From Pseudomonadota bacterium (GTDB taxonomy: Bacteria; Pseudomonadota; Alphaproteobacteria; Rhizobiales; Hyphomicrobiaceae), in the NCBI GenBank assembly GCA_023405815.1, contig JAEXXM010000056.1, positions 1 through 64,000 of the forward strand: 64,000 bases of DNA, written 5' to 3'. Shown here in pieces: positions 30,219 through 39,653 of this stretch. The stretch's first letter is position 1, and each line of letters begins with the position of its first letter. Made by a program: the position numbers and the translations under genes. The notes beneath the pieces are model-generated. The model did not search any database. It worked only from the letters and a program-made list of their open reading frames with translations, and was not told where the DNA came from.

Positions 30219-33167
30219 ATGGCCAACGAAAAAGAAAGCATGCGGCCCTTCGTCGAGCGGATAAGCGAGGTGCCGATCGCGCGGGGCGATGCGCGCTCGG
30301 TCGGTGCGCTCGGAGCGCTGAGCGAGCGCGCGCGATCCGATGCCGGCCTCTCCCGCCTGCGTCTTACTCTTGAACAGCCGCGCGCGTTGGAGCTGCTTGC
30401 CGGCGTGTTCAGCGGCTCGACCTATCTCACCAGCCTCATCGAGCGCGATCCGGCGCGCCTGCAGCGGATACTGGAAACGGCGCCCGAGGTGAGGGCCAAG
30501 GAGCTCAAGTCGGAGCTCGCCGCGCAGCTCGGGATGGCAACGACGCGCGCGGAGGCGATGCGGGCGCTGCGCGTCTACAAGGCCGAGGTCGCCCTGCTGA
30601 CGGCGCTGGCCGATCTCGGCGGCGTCTGGCCGGTGCTGTCGGTGACGCAGGCGCTGAGCGAGTGCGCGGACGCGGCCCTGACCGGCGCGGTCGAATTTCT
30701 CTTTCGCGAGGCTGTCGCGCGCGGACAGTGGATTGCCGACGAGGATGGCGGGATCTCTCCATCGGGCTACATCGTGCTGGCGATGGGCAAGCACGGTGCG
30801 GGTGAGCTCAATTACTCGAGCGATATCGACCTGATCGTCTTCTACGATCGCGACCATATCCGCACTGCGCCGAACGTCGAGCCGCAGGGCTTCTTCGTGC
30901 GGCTGACGCGCGATCTCGTGAAGCTCATGGAGGAGCGGACGGGCGACGGGTACGTGTTCCGCACGGACCTGCGCCTGCGCCCCGATGCCGGCGCGACGCA
31001 GCTCGCGCTGTCGACCACCGCGGCGCTGATCTACTACGAGAGCTTCGGGCAGAACTGGGAGCGGGCGGCGCTGATCAAGGCGCGTCCCTGCGCGGGCGAT
31101 GTCGCTGCGGGAGAGGAGCTGCTGGACGAGCTGGCGCCCTTCGTGTGGCGCAAGTATCTCGACTATGCGGCGATCGCCGACGTGCACGCGATGAAGCGGC
31201 AGATATTCGCGCACCGGGGGTTCGGGACGATCGCGGTCGCGGGCCACAACATCAAACTCGGGCGCGGCGGCATCCGCGAGATCGAGTTCTTCGTGCAGAC
31301 GCAGCAGCTGATCGCCGGCGGCCGGCAACCGGAGCTGCGCTCGCGGCGCACGCTCGATGCCATGGCGCGGCTCGTCGAGCGGGGATGGATCAAGGCGCGC
31401 GTCGCCATGGAGATGAGCGAAGCCTACCTTTTCCTGCGCCGCATCGAGCATCGGCTGCAGATGGTCGCCGACGAGCAGACGCACGAGGTGCCGGACGATG
31501 CGGCGCGCCTGGAGGCCTTTGCGCAGTTCTGCGGCTATACCGACACGGCAACGTTCTCGCGCGAGCTCGTCACGCGGCTCGAGACGGTGCAGAAGCACTA
31601 TGCCGCTTTGTTCGAGGACGCGCCGGTGCTAACGAGCGGCGGCGTCAACATGGTGTTCGCGGGAGAGAAAGACGATCCCGGTACTGTCGCGGCGCTGAAG
31701 GAGATGGGCTATTCGCAGCCGTCCGAGGTGCTGGCGATGATCCGCGGCTGGCACCACGGGCGCTATCCGTCGGTGCGTAGCGCGCGGGCGCGGGAGCGCC
31801 TGACGGAGGTGCAGCCGCTGCTGGTGCAGGCGCTGGCGGACACGGCGGATCCCGACCGCGCGCTTGCGAGTTTCGACCGGTTCATCGCCGAGCTGCCGGC
31901 GGGGGTTCAGCTCTTCTCGCTGCTGCGCGCCAACCCGGGCCTCCTGCGGCTGCTGGCTGACATCATGGGCAGCGCGCCGCGCCTATCGCGCATCCTCTCG
32001 CGGCGCCGGCGCCTGCTCGATGCGGTGCTCGATCCGCGCACGCTCGGCACGCTGCCGACGGCCGAGGAGCTCGATCGGCTCATCGCGGCGGAGATAGGCG
32101 ATGGCGAGCACGACATGCAGTACGTGCTCGACCGAGCGCGTGTCATCGGCAGCGAGCAGCAATTCCTCATCGGCGTGCGGGTGCTGTCGGGAGCGATCAA
32201 GGCCAACCAGGCCGGCGGCGCCTACGCACTGCTGGCCGAGCGGCTGATCGAAGCGCTGATGCGTGCGGTCGAACGGGAGCTCATCCGCGTGCACGGACGC
32301 GTGCCGGGCGGTGGCGCAGCCATCCTCGCCATGGGTAAGCTCGGCGGGCGCGAGATGACGGCCGCCTCCGACCTCGATCTCATCCTCATCTACGATTTCG
32401 ACGACGGCGCGGCGCAGTCGGACGGGGAGCGCCCGCTGGCGCCGATGCAGTATTACGCGCGCATGACGCAGCGGTTGATCAGCGCCCTGTCCGCGGCGAC
32501 GGCCGAGGGGACGCTGTACGAGGTGGACATGCGGCTGCGGCCCTCGGGGCAGCAGGGTCCGGTGGCGACGCAGCTCAAGACCTTCGTCGACTACCAGACC
32601 GGCGAAGCCTGGACATGGGAGCACATGGCCCTGACGCGCGCGCGCGCCATTGCCGGGCCGGAAGCGTTGCAGGGGAGGGTCGAGGCGGCCGTGCATGCCT
32701 CGCTCGTCTGGAAGCGTGATCGCGCGAAGATCGCTGCCGACGTCCTCGATATGCGCGAGCGCATCTTCAAGGAGAAGGGCACCGAGGACATCTGGGACCT
32801 TAAGCACGTGCGCGGTGGCCTGGTGGACGTCGAGTTCATTGCCCAGCACCTGCAACTCGTGCACGCAGCGGAGCACCCGGAGGTCCTCGACCAGAACACC
32901 ATCGAGGCCTACCGCAAGCTGCGCGATGCAGGGCTTTTGGCGGCCGAGCATGCGGAGGTGCTGATCCCGGCCACGCGGCTCTTGCACGATCTGACGCAGG
33001 TCCTGCGTCTCTGCATCGAGGGCCGGTTCGATCCCACGACGGCGCCCTCAGGGCTCAAGGAGTTGCTGGCGGCGGCCGGGGATGCAGCGAACTTCGCCGA
33101 GCTGGAGGTGCAGCTCAAGGCGAATTTGGGTAATGTTTCCAGGCTTTTCCGCCAGCTCATCGTCTGA
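30219..33167 (+). CDS. glnE: Bifunctional glutamine synthetase adenylyltransferase/adenylyl-removing enzyme
   Basis: 982 residues, normal for GlnE. Two nucleotidyltransferase domains: an N-terminal adenylyl-removing domain with GAGELNYSSDIDLIVFYDRD (about 195-215) and a C-terminal adenylyltransferase with REMTAASDLDLILIYDFDDG (about 708-728), separated by a helical linker; GIREIEFFVQTQQLIAGGRQ and GLVDVEFIAQHLQLVHAAEH are the paired family motifs. Adjusts glutamine synthetase activity to nitrogen status together with PII. Confidence 0.96.
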   Translation: MANEKESMRPFVERISEVPIARGDARSVGALGALSERARSDAGLSRLRLTLEQPRALELLAGVFSGSTYLTSLIERDPARLQRILETAPEVRAKELKSELAAQLGMATTRAEAMRALRVYKAEVALLTALADLGGVWPVLSVTQALSECADAALTGAVEFLFREAVARGQWIADEDGGISPSGYIVLAMGKHGAGELNYSSDIDLIVFYDRDHIRTAPNVEPQGFFVRLTRDLVKLMEERTGDGYVFRTDLRLRPDAGATQLALSTTAALIYYESFGQNWERAALIKARPCAGDVAAGEELLDELAPFVWRKYLDYAAIADVHAMKRQIFAHRGFGTIAVAGHNIKLGRGGIREIEFFVQTQQLIAGGRQPELRSRRTLDAMARLVERGWIKARVAMEMSEAYLFLRRIEHRLQMVADEQTHEVPDDAARLEAFAQFCGYTDTATFSRELVTRLETVQKHYAALFEDAPVLTSGGVNMVFAGEKDDPGTVAALKEMGYSQPSEVLAMIRGWHHGRYPSVRSARARERLTEVQPLLVQALADTADPDRALASFDRFIAELPAGVQLFSLLRANPGLLRLLADIMGSAPRLSRILSRRRRLLDAVLDPRTLGTLPTAEELDRLIAAEIGDGEHDMQYVLDRARVIGSEQQFLIGVRVLSGAIKANQAGGAYALLAERLIEALMRAVERELIRVHGRVPGGGAAILAMGKLGGREMTAASDLDLILIYDFDDGAAQSDGERPLAPMQYYARMTQRLISALSAATAEGTLYEVDMRLRPSGQQGPVATQLKTFVDYQTGEAWTWEHMALTRARAIAGPEALQGRVEAAVHASLVWKRDRAKIAADVLDMRERIFKEKGTEDIWDLKHVRGGLVDVEFIAQHLQLVHAAEHPEVLDQNTIEAYRKLRDAGLLAAEHAEVLIPATRLLHDLTQVLRLCIEGRFDPTTAPSGLKELLAAAGDAANFAELEVQLKANLGNVSRLFRQLIV

Positions 33168-33304
33168 GGGCCGAGGCCCCTGTGTGCGGCTTTGCCCGGG
33201 CGACGGATTTACCATGATGGCTCCGTTCCTAATGCCAGAAGTCGCGCCCAAGGCGGGTCACAGAACCGGCCGATCCGGCGCTAGACTGGGAGAAGGATTG
33301 TCAC

Positions 33305-33946
33305 GTGGCCATGTCGAGGCAGGCAGTGGCGGCAAAGCGGATAGGGCCCGACCTTCACGGGGGCGGCGCGATGGGGGTTGAGGCGAGCGAGGACGCCGCA
33401 CTGGTGGCGGCCGCCGCGGCAGGGGATGCCGGGGCGTTCCGCAGCCTCGTCGATCGCCATCTCTCCGGGGTGATCGCGGTAGCTCGCAGGATGCTGCGCG
33501 ACGAGGCCGAGGCCGAGGACGTGGCGCAGGAGGCGATGCTCCGGCTGTGGCGCTCGGCGGAAGGATTGGACGTCGGCGCGCCGGGGCTGCGGCCGTGGCT
33601 GCGACGGGTCGTGTCGAATCTGTGCGTTGACCGTATGCGTTCTGGCAAGCGCCTCGTCGTGGTGGACGAGGTGCCTGAACGGGCGGAGGCGGCAACGCAA
33701 CAGTCAGAGATGGAGGCGCAGGATACGAGCCAGCGTGTCGATGCTGCGCTGAAGGCCCTCCCCGACCGGCAGCGTAGCGCCCTGACGCTGTTTCACTACG
33801 AGGGGCTGAGCCAGATCGAGATCGGGCAGATCATGGGCATCTCCGACGAGGCAGTGGAATCTCTGCTCGCCCGCGCCCGAAGAAGCCTCAAGAGCGCGTT
33901 GCGCGACGAACTGCAAGAGCTTCTGGCGGACAGCCAGCACGATTGA
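33305..33946 (+). CDS. ECF RNA polymerase sigma factor
   Basis: 213 residues from GTG at 33305, with GAAGGA 7 nt upstream (ATG 33371 would give a shorter form). Region 2: FRSLVDRHLSGVIAVARRML then AEDVAQEAMLRLWRSAEG; region 4: LPDRQRSALTLFHYEGLSQI then GISDEAVESLLARARRSLKS. Followed by a single-TM protein and a metal-sensor-like protein, so probably held inactive at the membrane by the next product. Confidence 0.9.
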   Translation: MAMSRQAVAAKRIGPDLHGGGAMGVEASEDAALVAAAAAGDAGAFRSLVDRHLSGVIAVARRMLRDEAEAEDVAQEAMLRLWRSAEGLDVGAPGLRPWLRRVVSNLCVDRMRSGKRLVVVDEVPERAEAATQQSEMEAQDTSQRVDAALKALPDRQRSALTLFHYEGLSQIEIGQIMGISDEAVESLLARARRSLKSALRDELQELLADSQHD

Positions 33947-33981
33947 TAGGCAAGCGACTGTTTCAGAGACGAGACGAAGCG

Positions 33982-34521
33982 ATGACGAGCACTGACAAAC
34001 GGGCAAAGGATCGGGAGGCGCTGGAGCGCCTGCTGGATATCCATGGTGCCGACCGTACGCGGTGGCCGGCTCGGGAGCGGCTGAGGTTTGCCGGCGTCAT
34101 CAGCGAGGACGAGGCAGCGGCGCGCATGGTGGCGGAGGCCGAGGCTCTCGACCGGTTGCTCGATCGTGCGCCGCGTGCCAGCGAAGCGGGTATCGATGCC
34201 TTGAAAGAGCGGATCGTCGCGGCTGCGCTGCGCTCCGAGCGTCCCAAGCTTACGGCGGTCGCTGGCGGGAAGCCGGCGCCGTCGAAGGCGTGGCTCGGCC
34301 AGTTGCGTCGGCCGACATGGGCGATGAGCTTCGGCGAATGGCCGGCGGCGGCAGTGCTTGCGGCTTCGCTGGTGCTGGGCGTGATGCTGGGATCAGCGGG
34401 TACGCTCAATACGACGATGCAGCAGGTGGCGAGCGCCACTGGTCTCAGCACTACCGGCGATGGCACGAACCTGGCTCAGGGCGAGGAGCTGCTCGGCTCC
34501 AGCGACGAGGATTTCCTATGA
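33982..34521 (+). CDS. Putative membrane anti-sigma factor
   Basis: 179 residues from ATG at 33982. Cytosolic half begins with a helix and RTRWPARERLRFAGVISEDE; one TM about 125-147 (WPAAAVLAASLVLGVMLGSA); short polar C-terminus. No zinc-finger motif. Its place between an ECF sigma gene and a periplasmic sensor gene and its topology suggest an anti-sigma factor; no family assignment made. Stop overlaps the next start (ATGA). Confidence 0.6.
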   Translation: MTSTDKRAKDREALERLLDIHGADRTRWPARERLRFAGVISEDEAAARMVAEAEALDRLLDRAPRASEAGIDALKERIVAAALRSERPKLTAVAGGKPAPSKAWLGQLRRPTWAMSFGEWPAAAVLAASLVLGVMLGSAGTLNTTMQQVASATGLSTTGDGTNLAQGEELLGSSDEDFL

Positions 34522-35000
34522 GCGATGCTCCCGCGACCTCGCGATTCTCGCCGCGCACCCTGCGTTGGGTGCTGATCGGATCGCTCGCACTCAATGTCCT
34601 CATCATCGGCGCGGTTGTCAGCTCGCTGTGCATCGCGCGTTTCGGCGGACCGCATGGACCGCACGGCAAGGGCTTCAGGGGATCGCCGCTCATCGGGTTC
34701 GCGCGGACGCTGCCGCGCGAGCGCGCCGACATGATCCGTCAATTGGATGCGGACGCCCAGCCCAAGCTCGAGGGCCTGCGGCGGGGCATGCGTGATGCGC
34801 GTGCGGCGGTACGGGCGGCATTGAGCGCGGAGCCTTTCGACCAGGCCAAATTCGATGCAGCGCTTGACGGCGTCGTGCAGGCGGAAACCAACGAGGCTCG
34901 CGGCAAGACGACGTTGTTCGGAGATACCGTGCGTCAGCTCACGCCGCAGGAGCGGGTTCAATTGCACGAATGGCTCGACAGCAGGCGCCCGATCCGATAG
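34518..35000 (+). CDS. Periplasmic heavy-metal sensor-like protein (Metal_resist/CnrX-like)
   Basis: 160 residues. TM about 17-39 (VLIGSLALNVLIIGAVVSSL), His/Gly segment GGPHGPHGKGFRG, then a helical hairpin RTLPRERADMIRQLDADAQP ... GMRDARAAVRAALSAEPFDQ ... LTPQERVQLHEWLDSR typical of the Metal_resist/CnrX fold. Likely senses metal or envelope stress and controls the upstream sigma/anti-sigma pair (inference). Confidence 0.75.
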   Translation: MSDAPATSRFSPRTLRWVLIGSLALNVLIIGAVVSSLCIARFGGPHGPHGKGFRGSPLIGFARTLPRERADMIRQLDADAQPKLEGLRRGMRDARAAVRAALSAEPFDQAKFDAALDGVVQAETNEARGKTTLFGDTVRQLTPQERVQLHEWLDSRRPIR

Positions 35001-35013
35001 GCGCTCGCGCCCA

Positions 35014-36123
35014 TCAGAGCGCCATTGCCGGCTGGTAGCGGTACGCGGCCGGCATGGCGTCGTGGGTGAAGAAGTCGGGTTGAGCGGCGCGGTCGAGGAC
35101 GGTGACGGCGCTCCATCCGCCAGCCGCGGTCTCGATCTCGAGCAGGGACGTTCCCTGCATCTCCAGCAGCGTGCGGGCAAGGCAGATAGACAGGGAGCCG
35201 GCGCGTGGCACCGCGCCGGACTGCGGGCTGCTTACCGTGAGGACGATCTCGATGAGCTCGCCGTCGGCCACGGCGAGAAGCGAGATATGGGTGCCCGGGG
35301 CCGTGCGCGCGATGCCTTCGGCCAGCATGTTGACGAGAATCTGGCGCAGCGCGCGCTGATCGCTCATCACCTCGATGTCGGGCGAAATGGAAAGGGCGAG
35401 GCCCACGTTGCGGGCGACGGCCTTGCGCTCGAGAAACGTCCATGCGTCGGCGATGGCGTGCTCGAGGACGGTGACGCTCGGAGCCTCGGAGGGACGCGGG
35501 TCGGTGAGCAATGCGGTGAGGGCGAGGGTGTCCTCGGCCGATTTCAGAAGATCGGCGGCGCTGTCGTTGATGTGACGGACGTACTCCTGATAGCGCTCGT
35601 TGCCGAGCGGCCCGAACATCTCCAGCGACATCACCTCGGAGAAACCGATGACGGCGTTGAGTGGAGTGCGCAGGTCGTGGTTGATGCGCGACATGAGCTC
35701 GGCCCAGTCGCGGTTGGTGCGGGCTGGCCGGGGGTGCTGGGCGCGCACGGCTTGGGCGGGCCGCGTCACCTGCCGGACGGGCTCAGGGGGTATCGGCCGG
35801 GAGGGACGCTCGGACATGGCGGGCGCCGCGATCACGTGGGAAATCGATCGGCTCGAGGTGATCGTCCCGGCGAGATTGGCACCAGCGCCGACCACGGCGA
35901 GCGCAATGCCGGTGACGATGAGTATGCCGGTGAGGAGGGTGGTGGGGAGAAGCGGGGCAGCGACGCCGAGGCTTACGGCCGAGAGGGAGAGGAAGAGCAC
36001 GGGACGAGCATGCAGGGACGAGCGGCGCAGGACCGCCCAGACGTAGCGGACCTTTTTCGGCACGCTGGAGAGATCCGCCGAAAACGGCCGCGCGCACAGG
36101 CTGGCGGACGTGGTCCACGCCAT
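35014..36123 (-). CDS. Membrane sensor kinase with degenerate ATPase domain
   Basis: 369 residues; ATG at 36123 has GAGGGG 7 nt upstream. Two TMs about 33-80 (PVLFLSLSAVSLGVAAPLLP, TTLLTGILIVTGIALAVVGA). The HisKA box is intact (RINHDLRTPLNAVIGFSEVM), but the catalytic domain is not: the N-box reads QILVNMLAEGIARTAPGTHI, and no DxGxG box can be found before SLSICLARTLLEMQGTSLLE. It may act as a phosphotransfer or scaffold partner rather than an autokinase. Convergent with the metal-sensor gene, 13 bp away. Confidence 0.8.
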   Translation of the reverse strand: MAWTTSASLCARPFSADLSSVPKKVRYVWAVLRRSSLHARPVLFLSLSAVSLGVAAPLLPTTLLTGILIVTGIALAVVGAGANLAGTITSSRSISHVIAAPAMSERPSRPIPPEPVRQVTRPAQAVRAQHPRPARTNRDWAELMSRINHDLRTPLNAVIGFSEVMSLEMFGPLGNERYQEYVRHINDSAADLLKSAEDTLALTALLTDPRPSEAPSVTVLEHAIADAWTFLERKAVARNVGLALSISPDIEVMSDQRALRQILVNMLAEGIARTAPGTHISLLAVADGELIEIVLTVSSPQSGAVPRAGSLSICLARTLLEMQGTSLLEIETAAGGWSAVTVLDRAAQPDFFTHDAMPAAYRYQPAMAL

Positions 36124-36265
36124 TCTTATCCCCTCGATTTTTTTGTCTGATTGACTTGCGGACCCGAGCGAGTCCGCCACCCCGAATCACCTCAATCAGT
36201 TCACACCATTGCGAATCGCCTGTCGAGGGCGATTAAGCCCCTCGGCTTCATTATTTATTTCGGTG

Positions 36266-38917
36266 TCAGGCTTCGAGCACGCGCGAGGCGATTTCCTGCA
36301 CGTCGGGGGATAGCGGGCGGGTGCGGACGATGCGCTGCAGCGCCTTGCGCGCCTTGGCACGCCTGCCGCTCTCCAAAGACCGCCAAGAGCGCAGAGCGCC
36401 GAGCATGCGGGCGGCGATTTGCGGGTTGAGGCGGTCGAGCGCGAGCACCTGATCGGCGAGGAAGGCGTAGCCGGCGCCGTCGGGGCGATTGAACTGCAGC
36501 GGATTGGTCGAGGCAAAGGTGCCGACGAGGGCGCGGACCTTGTTGGGCGCCGTGAGCGAGAACAGCGGGTGCTTCGTTAGCGCCTTGACGCGCGTGAGGG
36601 TGCCGGCCAGCGGAGACTGGGCCTGGGCCGCAAACCAGGTGTCGATGACGACGTGGTCCCGGTGCCAAGTGTCGTAAAAATCGGCGAGGGCGCTCTTGGC
36701 TTCGGCGCCGCCGCGAGCGGCGAGCAGGTACAGCGCGTGGGCGCGATCGGTCATGTTGCTCGCCTTGGCGTAATGCTTGGCGAGACGCTGGAGGTCGGCG
36801 GGCGTGCCGCGGGCGGTGAGCAGCGTCAGGGCGGCGTTGCGCAGGGCGCGGCGTCCCGCGCTTGCGGCATCGGGAGAGAATGGGCCCTTGCCGTCCATCT
36901 CGCGGTAGAGTTGCTCGAGCTGGGGTCCGAGCGTCTTGCCGATGAGCTTTGCCAGCTGGCGGTGGGCGCGATTCACGAGCGCCGGATCGACGTTCCTGCC
37001 GATGATGCGGGCGACGTCCGACTGCGTCGGAAGCTTCAGCAACTCGGCGCGATAGGCCGGCTCGAGATCGTCGCCGGACACGGCTGCGCCGAGTGCACGG
37101 GCATAGCGCAGCGGGCGGCTCGTGCGTTTGCCCGAGGCAAGGCCGGATACGACCTCAACGAGCGTGCGGGCGGCGTAGTCGTTGGCGGCCTGCCAGCGGT
37201 TGAAGAGGTCGCTGTCGGAAGCCATCAGCAACTCGACGTCCTCGTCCGGGAGATCGACGGTCAGATTGACGGGCGCGGAGAAGCCGCGCAGCAGGGAGGG
37301 CACAGGGCGCGAAGGGACATCCACGAAGCGAAAGCTCTGGCGGCGCTTGGTGAGAGAGACGACGCCGTCCTCGACATCCTCGCCGCCGGCGAGTTTCAGT
37401 TCGAGGTCGTGGCCGTTGGCGCCTAGCAGCCCGAGGCGGACCGGAATGTGCATCGGCTTCTTGCTCGGCTGGCCGGGCGTCGGCGGAACGATCTGCTCGA
37501 GCTCCAGATCGGCGGTCTTCTTGTCCTTGTCGTAGCGCAGATTGGCGATGATCTCAGGGGTGCCCGCCTGTGCGTACCAGAGCTTGAATTGGGATAGATC
37601 CAGGCCGCTGGCGTCGGCGAAGCAGGCGACGAACTCATCGACAGTGGCCGCCTCGCCGTCATGGCGCTTGAAGTAGAGGTCCATGCCTTTGCGGAAGCCG
37701 TCGCGCCCTAGGATGGTGGCGAGCATGCGCACCACCTCGGCGCCCTTCTCGTAGACCGTCGCCGTGTAGAAGTTGTTGATCTCGATGTAGCTCTCGGGGC
37801 GTACCGGGTGCGCGAGCGGACCTGCGTCCTCGGCAAACTGATGCGTCTTGAGCCCGCGGACGTCGACGATGCGCTGCACCGTCGCCGAGCGCTCGTCGGC
37901 GGAGAACTCCTGGTCGCGATAGACAGTGAGACCTTCCTTGAGGCAGAGCTGGAACCAGTCGCGGCAGGTGATGCGGTTGCCGGTCCAGTTGTGGAAGTAC
38001 TCGTGGGCGACAACGCTCTCGATGTGCTCGAAGATGGCGTCGGTTGCCGTCTCTGGCGAGGCGAGGATGAGGCGGTCGTTGAAGATGTTGAGGCCCTTGT
38101 TTTCCATCGCCCCCATGTTGAAGTCGGAGACGGCGACGATATTGAACACGTCGAGATCATACTCGCGGCCGAAGCGAACCTCGTCCCACCGCATCGAGCG
38201 CTTCAGAGAATCCATGGCCCAGGCTGCGCGGGCTTCCTTGCCGTGCTCGACATAGATGGCGAGATCGACTTTGCGGCCCGATTTGGTGCGGAAGCTGGAG
38301 CTGACCGGGGCGAGATCGCCGCCGACCAGTGCAAAGAGGTAGGAGGGCTTGGGGTGAGGGTCATGCCAGACGGCGTAATGGCGCTTGCCGCCGTCGAGGG
38401 TGCCGCGCTCCTTGAGGTTGCCGTTGGAGAGCAGGATCGGCGCAACACTAGGGTCGGCGTCGATGCGCACCGTATAGGTGGCGAGAACGTCGGGGCGGTC
38501 GAGGAAATAGGTGATGCGGCGGAAGCCCTGCGCCTCGCACTGGCTGCAGTAGACGTTGTTGGAGCGATAGATCCCCTGTAGGGCCTTGTTGGCCTCGGGG
38601 TTGACGAAAGTCGTGATGTCGAGCGTGAAGGCGGCTGCCGGCGTCTTGGCGAGGGTGAGCGAGGTATCGGTGAGCTTATAGTCCTTCTTGCCGAGCGGGC
38701 GCCCATCGAGGGCGATCTCGGCGAGTTCCAGATGCTCGCCGTCGAGGCGCAGTGGCTCCTTCCGGCCGGTCGACTTGGGGTTTGGTCTTACCCACAACTT
38801 GGCGCGCACGCGCGTGCGCGCCGGCTCCAGGGAAACGTCGAGGTTCACTCGGTCGATCAAGTAGGCGGGAGGCCGATAGTCCTTGAGGTGAACCGGGCGG
38901 GCAGTCTCGAGCTTCAT
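36266..38917 (-). CDS. pepN: Aminopeptidase N (M1 family)
   Basis: 883 residues starting at MKLETARPVHLKDYRPP, the family's normal start and length. Exopeptidase motif NMGAMENKGLNIF, zinc motif VVAHEYFHNWTGNRITCRDW with second Glu in LKEGLTVYRDQEFSAD. The C-terminal alpha-solenoid ends LSPDVQEIASRVLEA. Cytosolic zinc aminopeptidase for peptide turnover. Confidence 0.95.
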   Translation of the reverse strand: MKLETARPVHLKDYRPPAYLIDRVNLDVSLEPARTRVRAKLWVRPNPKSTGRKEPLRLDGEHLELAEIALDGRPLGKKDYKLTDTSLTLAKTPAAAFTLDITTFVNPEANKALQGIYRSNNVYCSQCEAQGFRRITYFLDRPDVLATYTVRIDADPSVAPILLSNGNLKERGTLDGGKRHYAVWHDPHPKPSYLFALVGGDLAPVSSSFRTKSGRKVDLAIYVEHGKEARAAWAMDSLKRSMRWDEVRFGREYDLDVFNIVAVSDFNMGAMENKGLNIFNDRLILASPETATDAIFEHIESVVAHEYFHNWTGNRITCRDWFQLCLKEGLTVYRDQEFSADERSATVQRIVDVRGLKTHQFAEDAGPLAHPVRPESYIEINNFYTATVYEKGAEVVRMLATILGRDGFRKGMDLYFKRHDGEAATVDEFVACFADASGLDLSQFKLWYAQAGTPEIIANLRYDKDKKTADLELEQIVPPTPGQPSKKPMHIPVRLGLLGANGHDLELKLAGGEDVEDGVVSLTKRRQSFRFVDVPSRPVPSLLRGFSAPVNLTVDLPDEDVELLMASDSDLFNRWQAANDYAARTLVEVVSGLASGKRTSRPLRYARALGAAVSGDDLEPAYRAELLKLPTQSDVARIIGRNVDPALVNRAHRQLAKLIGKTLGPQLEQLYREMDGKGPFSPDAASAGRRALRNAALTLLTARGTPADLQRLAKHYAKASNMTDRAHALYLLAARGGAEAKSALADFYDTWHRDHVVIDTWFAAQAQSPLAGTLTRVKALTKHPLFSLTAPNKVRALVGTFASTNPLQFNRPDGAGYAFLADQVLALDRLNPQIAARMLGALRSWRSLESGRRAKARKALQRIVRTRPLSPDVQEIASRVLEA

Positions 38918-39063
38918 CACATCACCGTAGCGCCGCCGAGCTGGGCGCTCGGCGAAAATGGACCGGCGGTGACTATAGGGGGCCGAGCTTAGCACGTCAT
39001 GACCGGGGGTCGGTCAGACGGCATGTCTTTCCGTTTTTTAATGTTCTCCAAGGCTTTGGGCTT

Positions 39064-39450
39064 TCAGCGCGGTGCGGCGGAGGCGGCTGCCTTGAGGGTC
39101 ATGCGCAAAAGGTCCGGCGAGACGGGCTTGGAGAGAACAAGCTGCTGCTCGTTGCGGCGGACGAGGACGCGTGGGTAGCCGGTAAGTACCACGAAGGGAA
39201 TATCGCGTTCCTCGAGCGCCACCTGCAACTCGCGGCTGTTCTGGTCGGCCAAGGCATAATCGAGAAGCGCAACGTCAAGGGGCTCCTTCTCTACAGCCTC
39301 GAGCGCGTCGGTAACGGAGGCGAACGGTCCCACCACCGTGGCGCCGGCCTCAGACAGGCGATCACAATAGTCGAGCGCCTCGAGCGGCTCGTCCTCGACC
39401 ACCAGAACTCTACAATCCTGCAGGTCATCGATGTTGGTCTTGGAAGCCAT
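39064..39450 (-). CDS. Single-domain response regulator (receiver only)
   Basis: 128 residues from ATG at 39450, GGGGAG 8 nt ahead. CRVLVVEDEPLEALDYCDRL, phosphoacceptor Asp in DVALLDYALADQNSRELQVA, Thr in PFVVLTGYPR, Lys in LVLSKPVSPD. No output domain, so it signals by protein contact. A GGAAC-N16-CGTT promoter lies 37 nt upstream, placing it in the general stress regulon. Confidence 0.88.
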   Translation of the reverse strand: MASKTNIDDLQDCRVLVVEDEPLEALDYCDRLSEAGATVVGPFASVTDALEAVEKEPLDVALLDYALADQNSRELQVALEERDIPFVVLTGYPRVLVRRNEQQLVLSKPVSPDLLRMTLKAAASAAPR

Positions 39451-39486
39451 GATCGGTGCTCCCCGGTCAGTTGCTGCCGTCCGGGC

Positions 39487-39511
39487 AACGACTGCGCGCG
39501 TGGATCGTTCC
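39487..39511 (-). promoter_or_regulatory. EcfG-type (general stress response) promoter for the receiver gene
   Basis: On the minus strand GGAAC (39511-39507), 16-nt spacer, CGTT (39490-39487). Exact match to the alphaproteobacterial EcfG consensus. Predicted transcript start near 39480 gives a leader of about 30 nt that contains the ribosome binding site. Confidence 0.65.
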
Positions 39512-39653
39512 CGAGTCAGGCGTCGTTGTTCCGGGACAATTGAGGAACTACATGGTGCGGTGGGCATTTCCGTCAGGGCAGATTCCGCCTACCTTTTCGG
39601 CACCGCAGTCAGCAGGCTGATGCGGCCCGCGTCATTCACGGAGCAGAGGCAAC

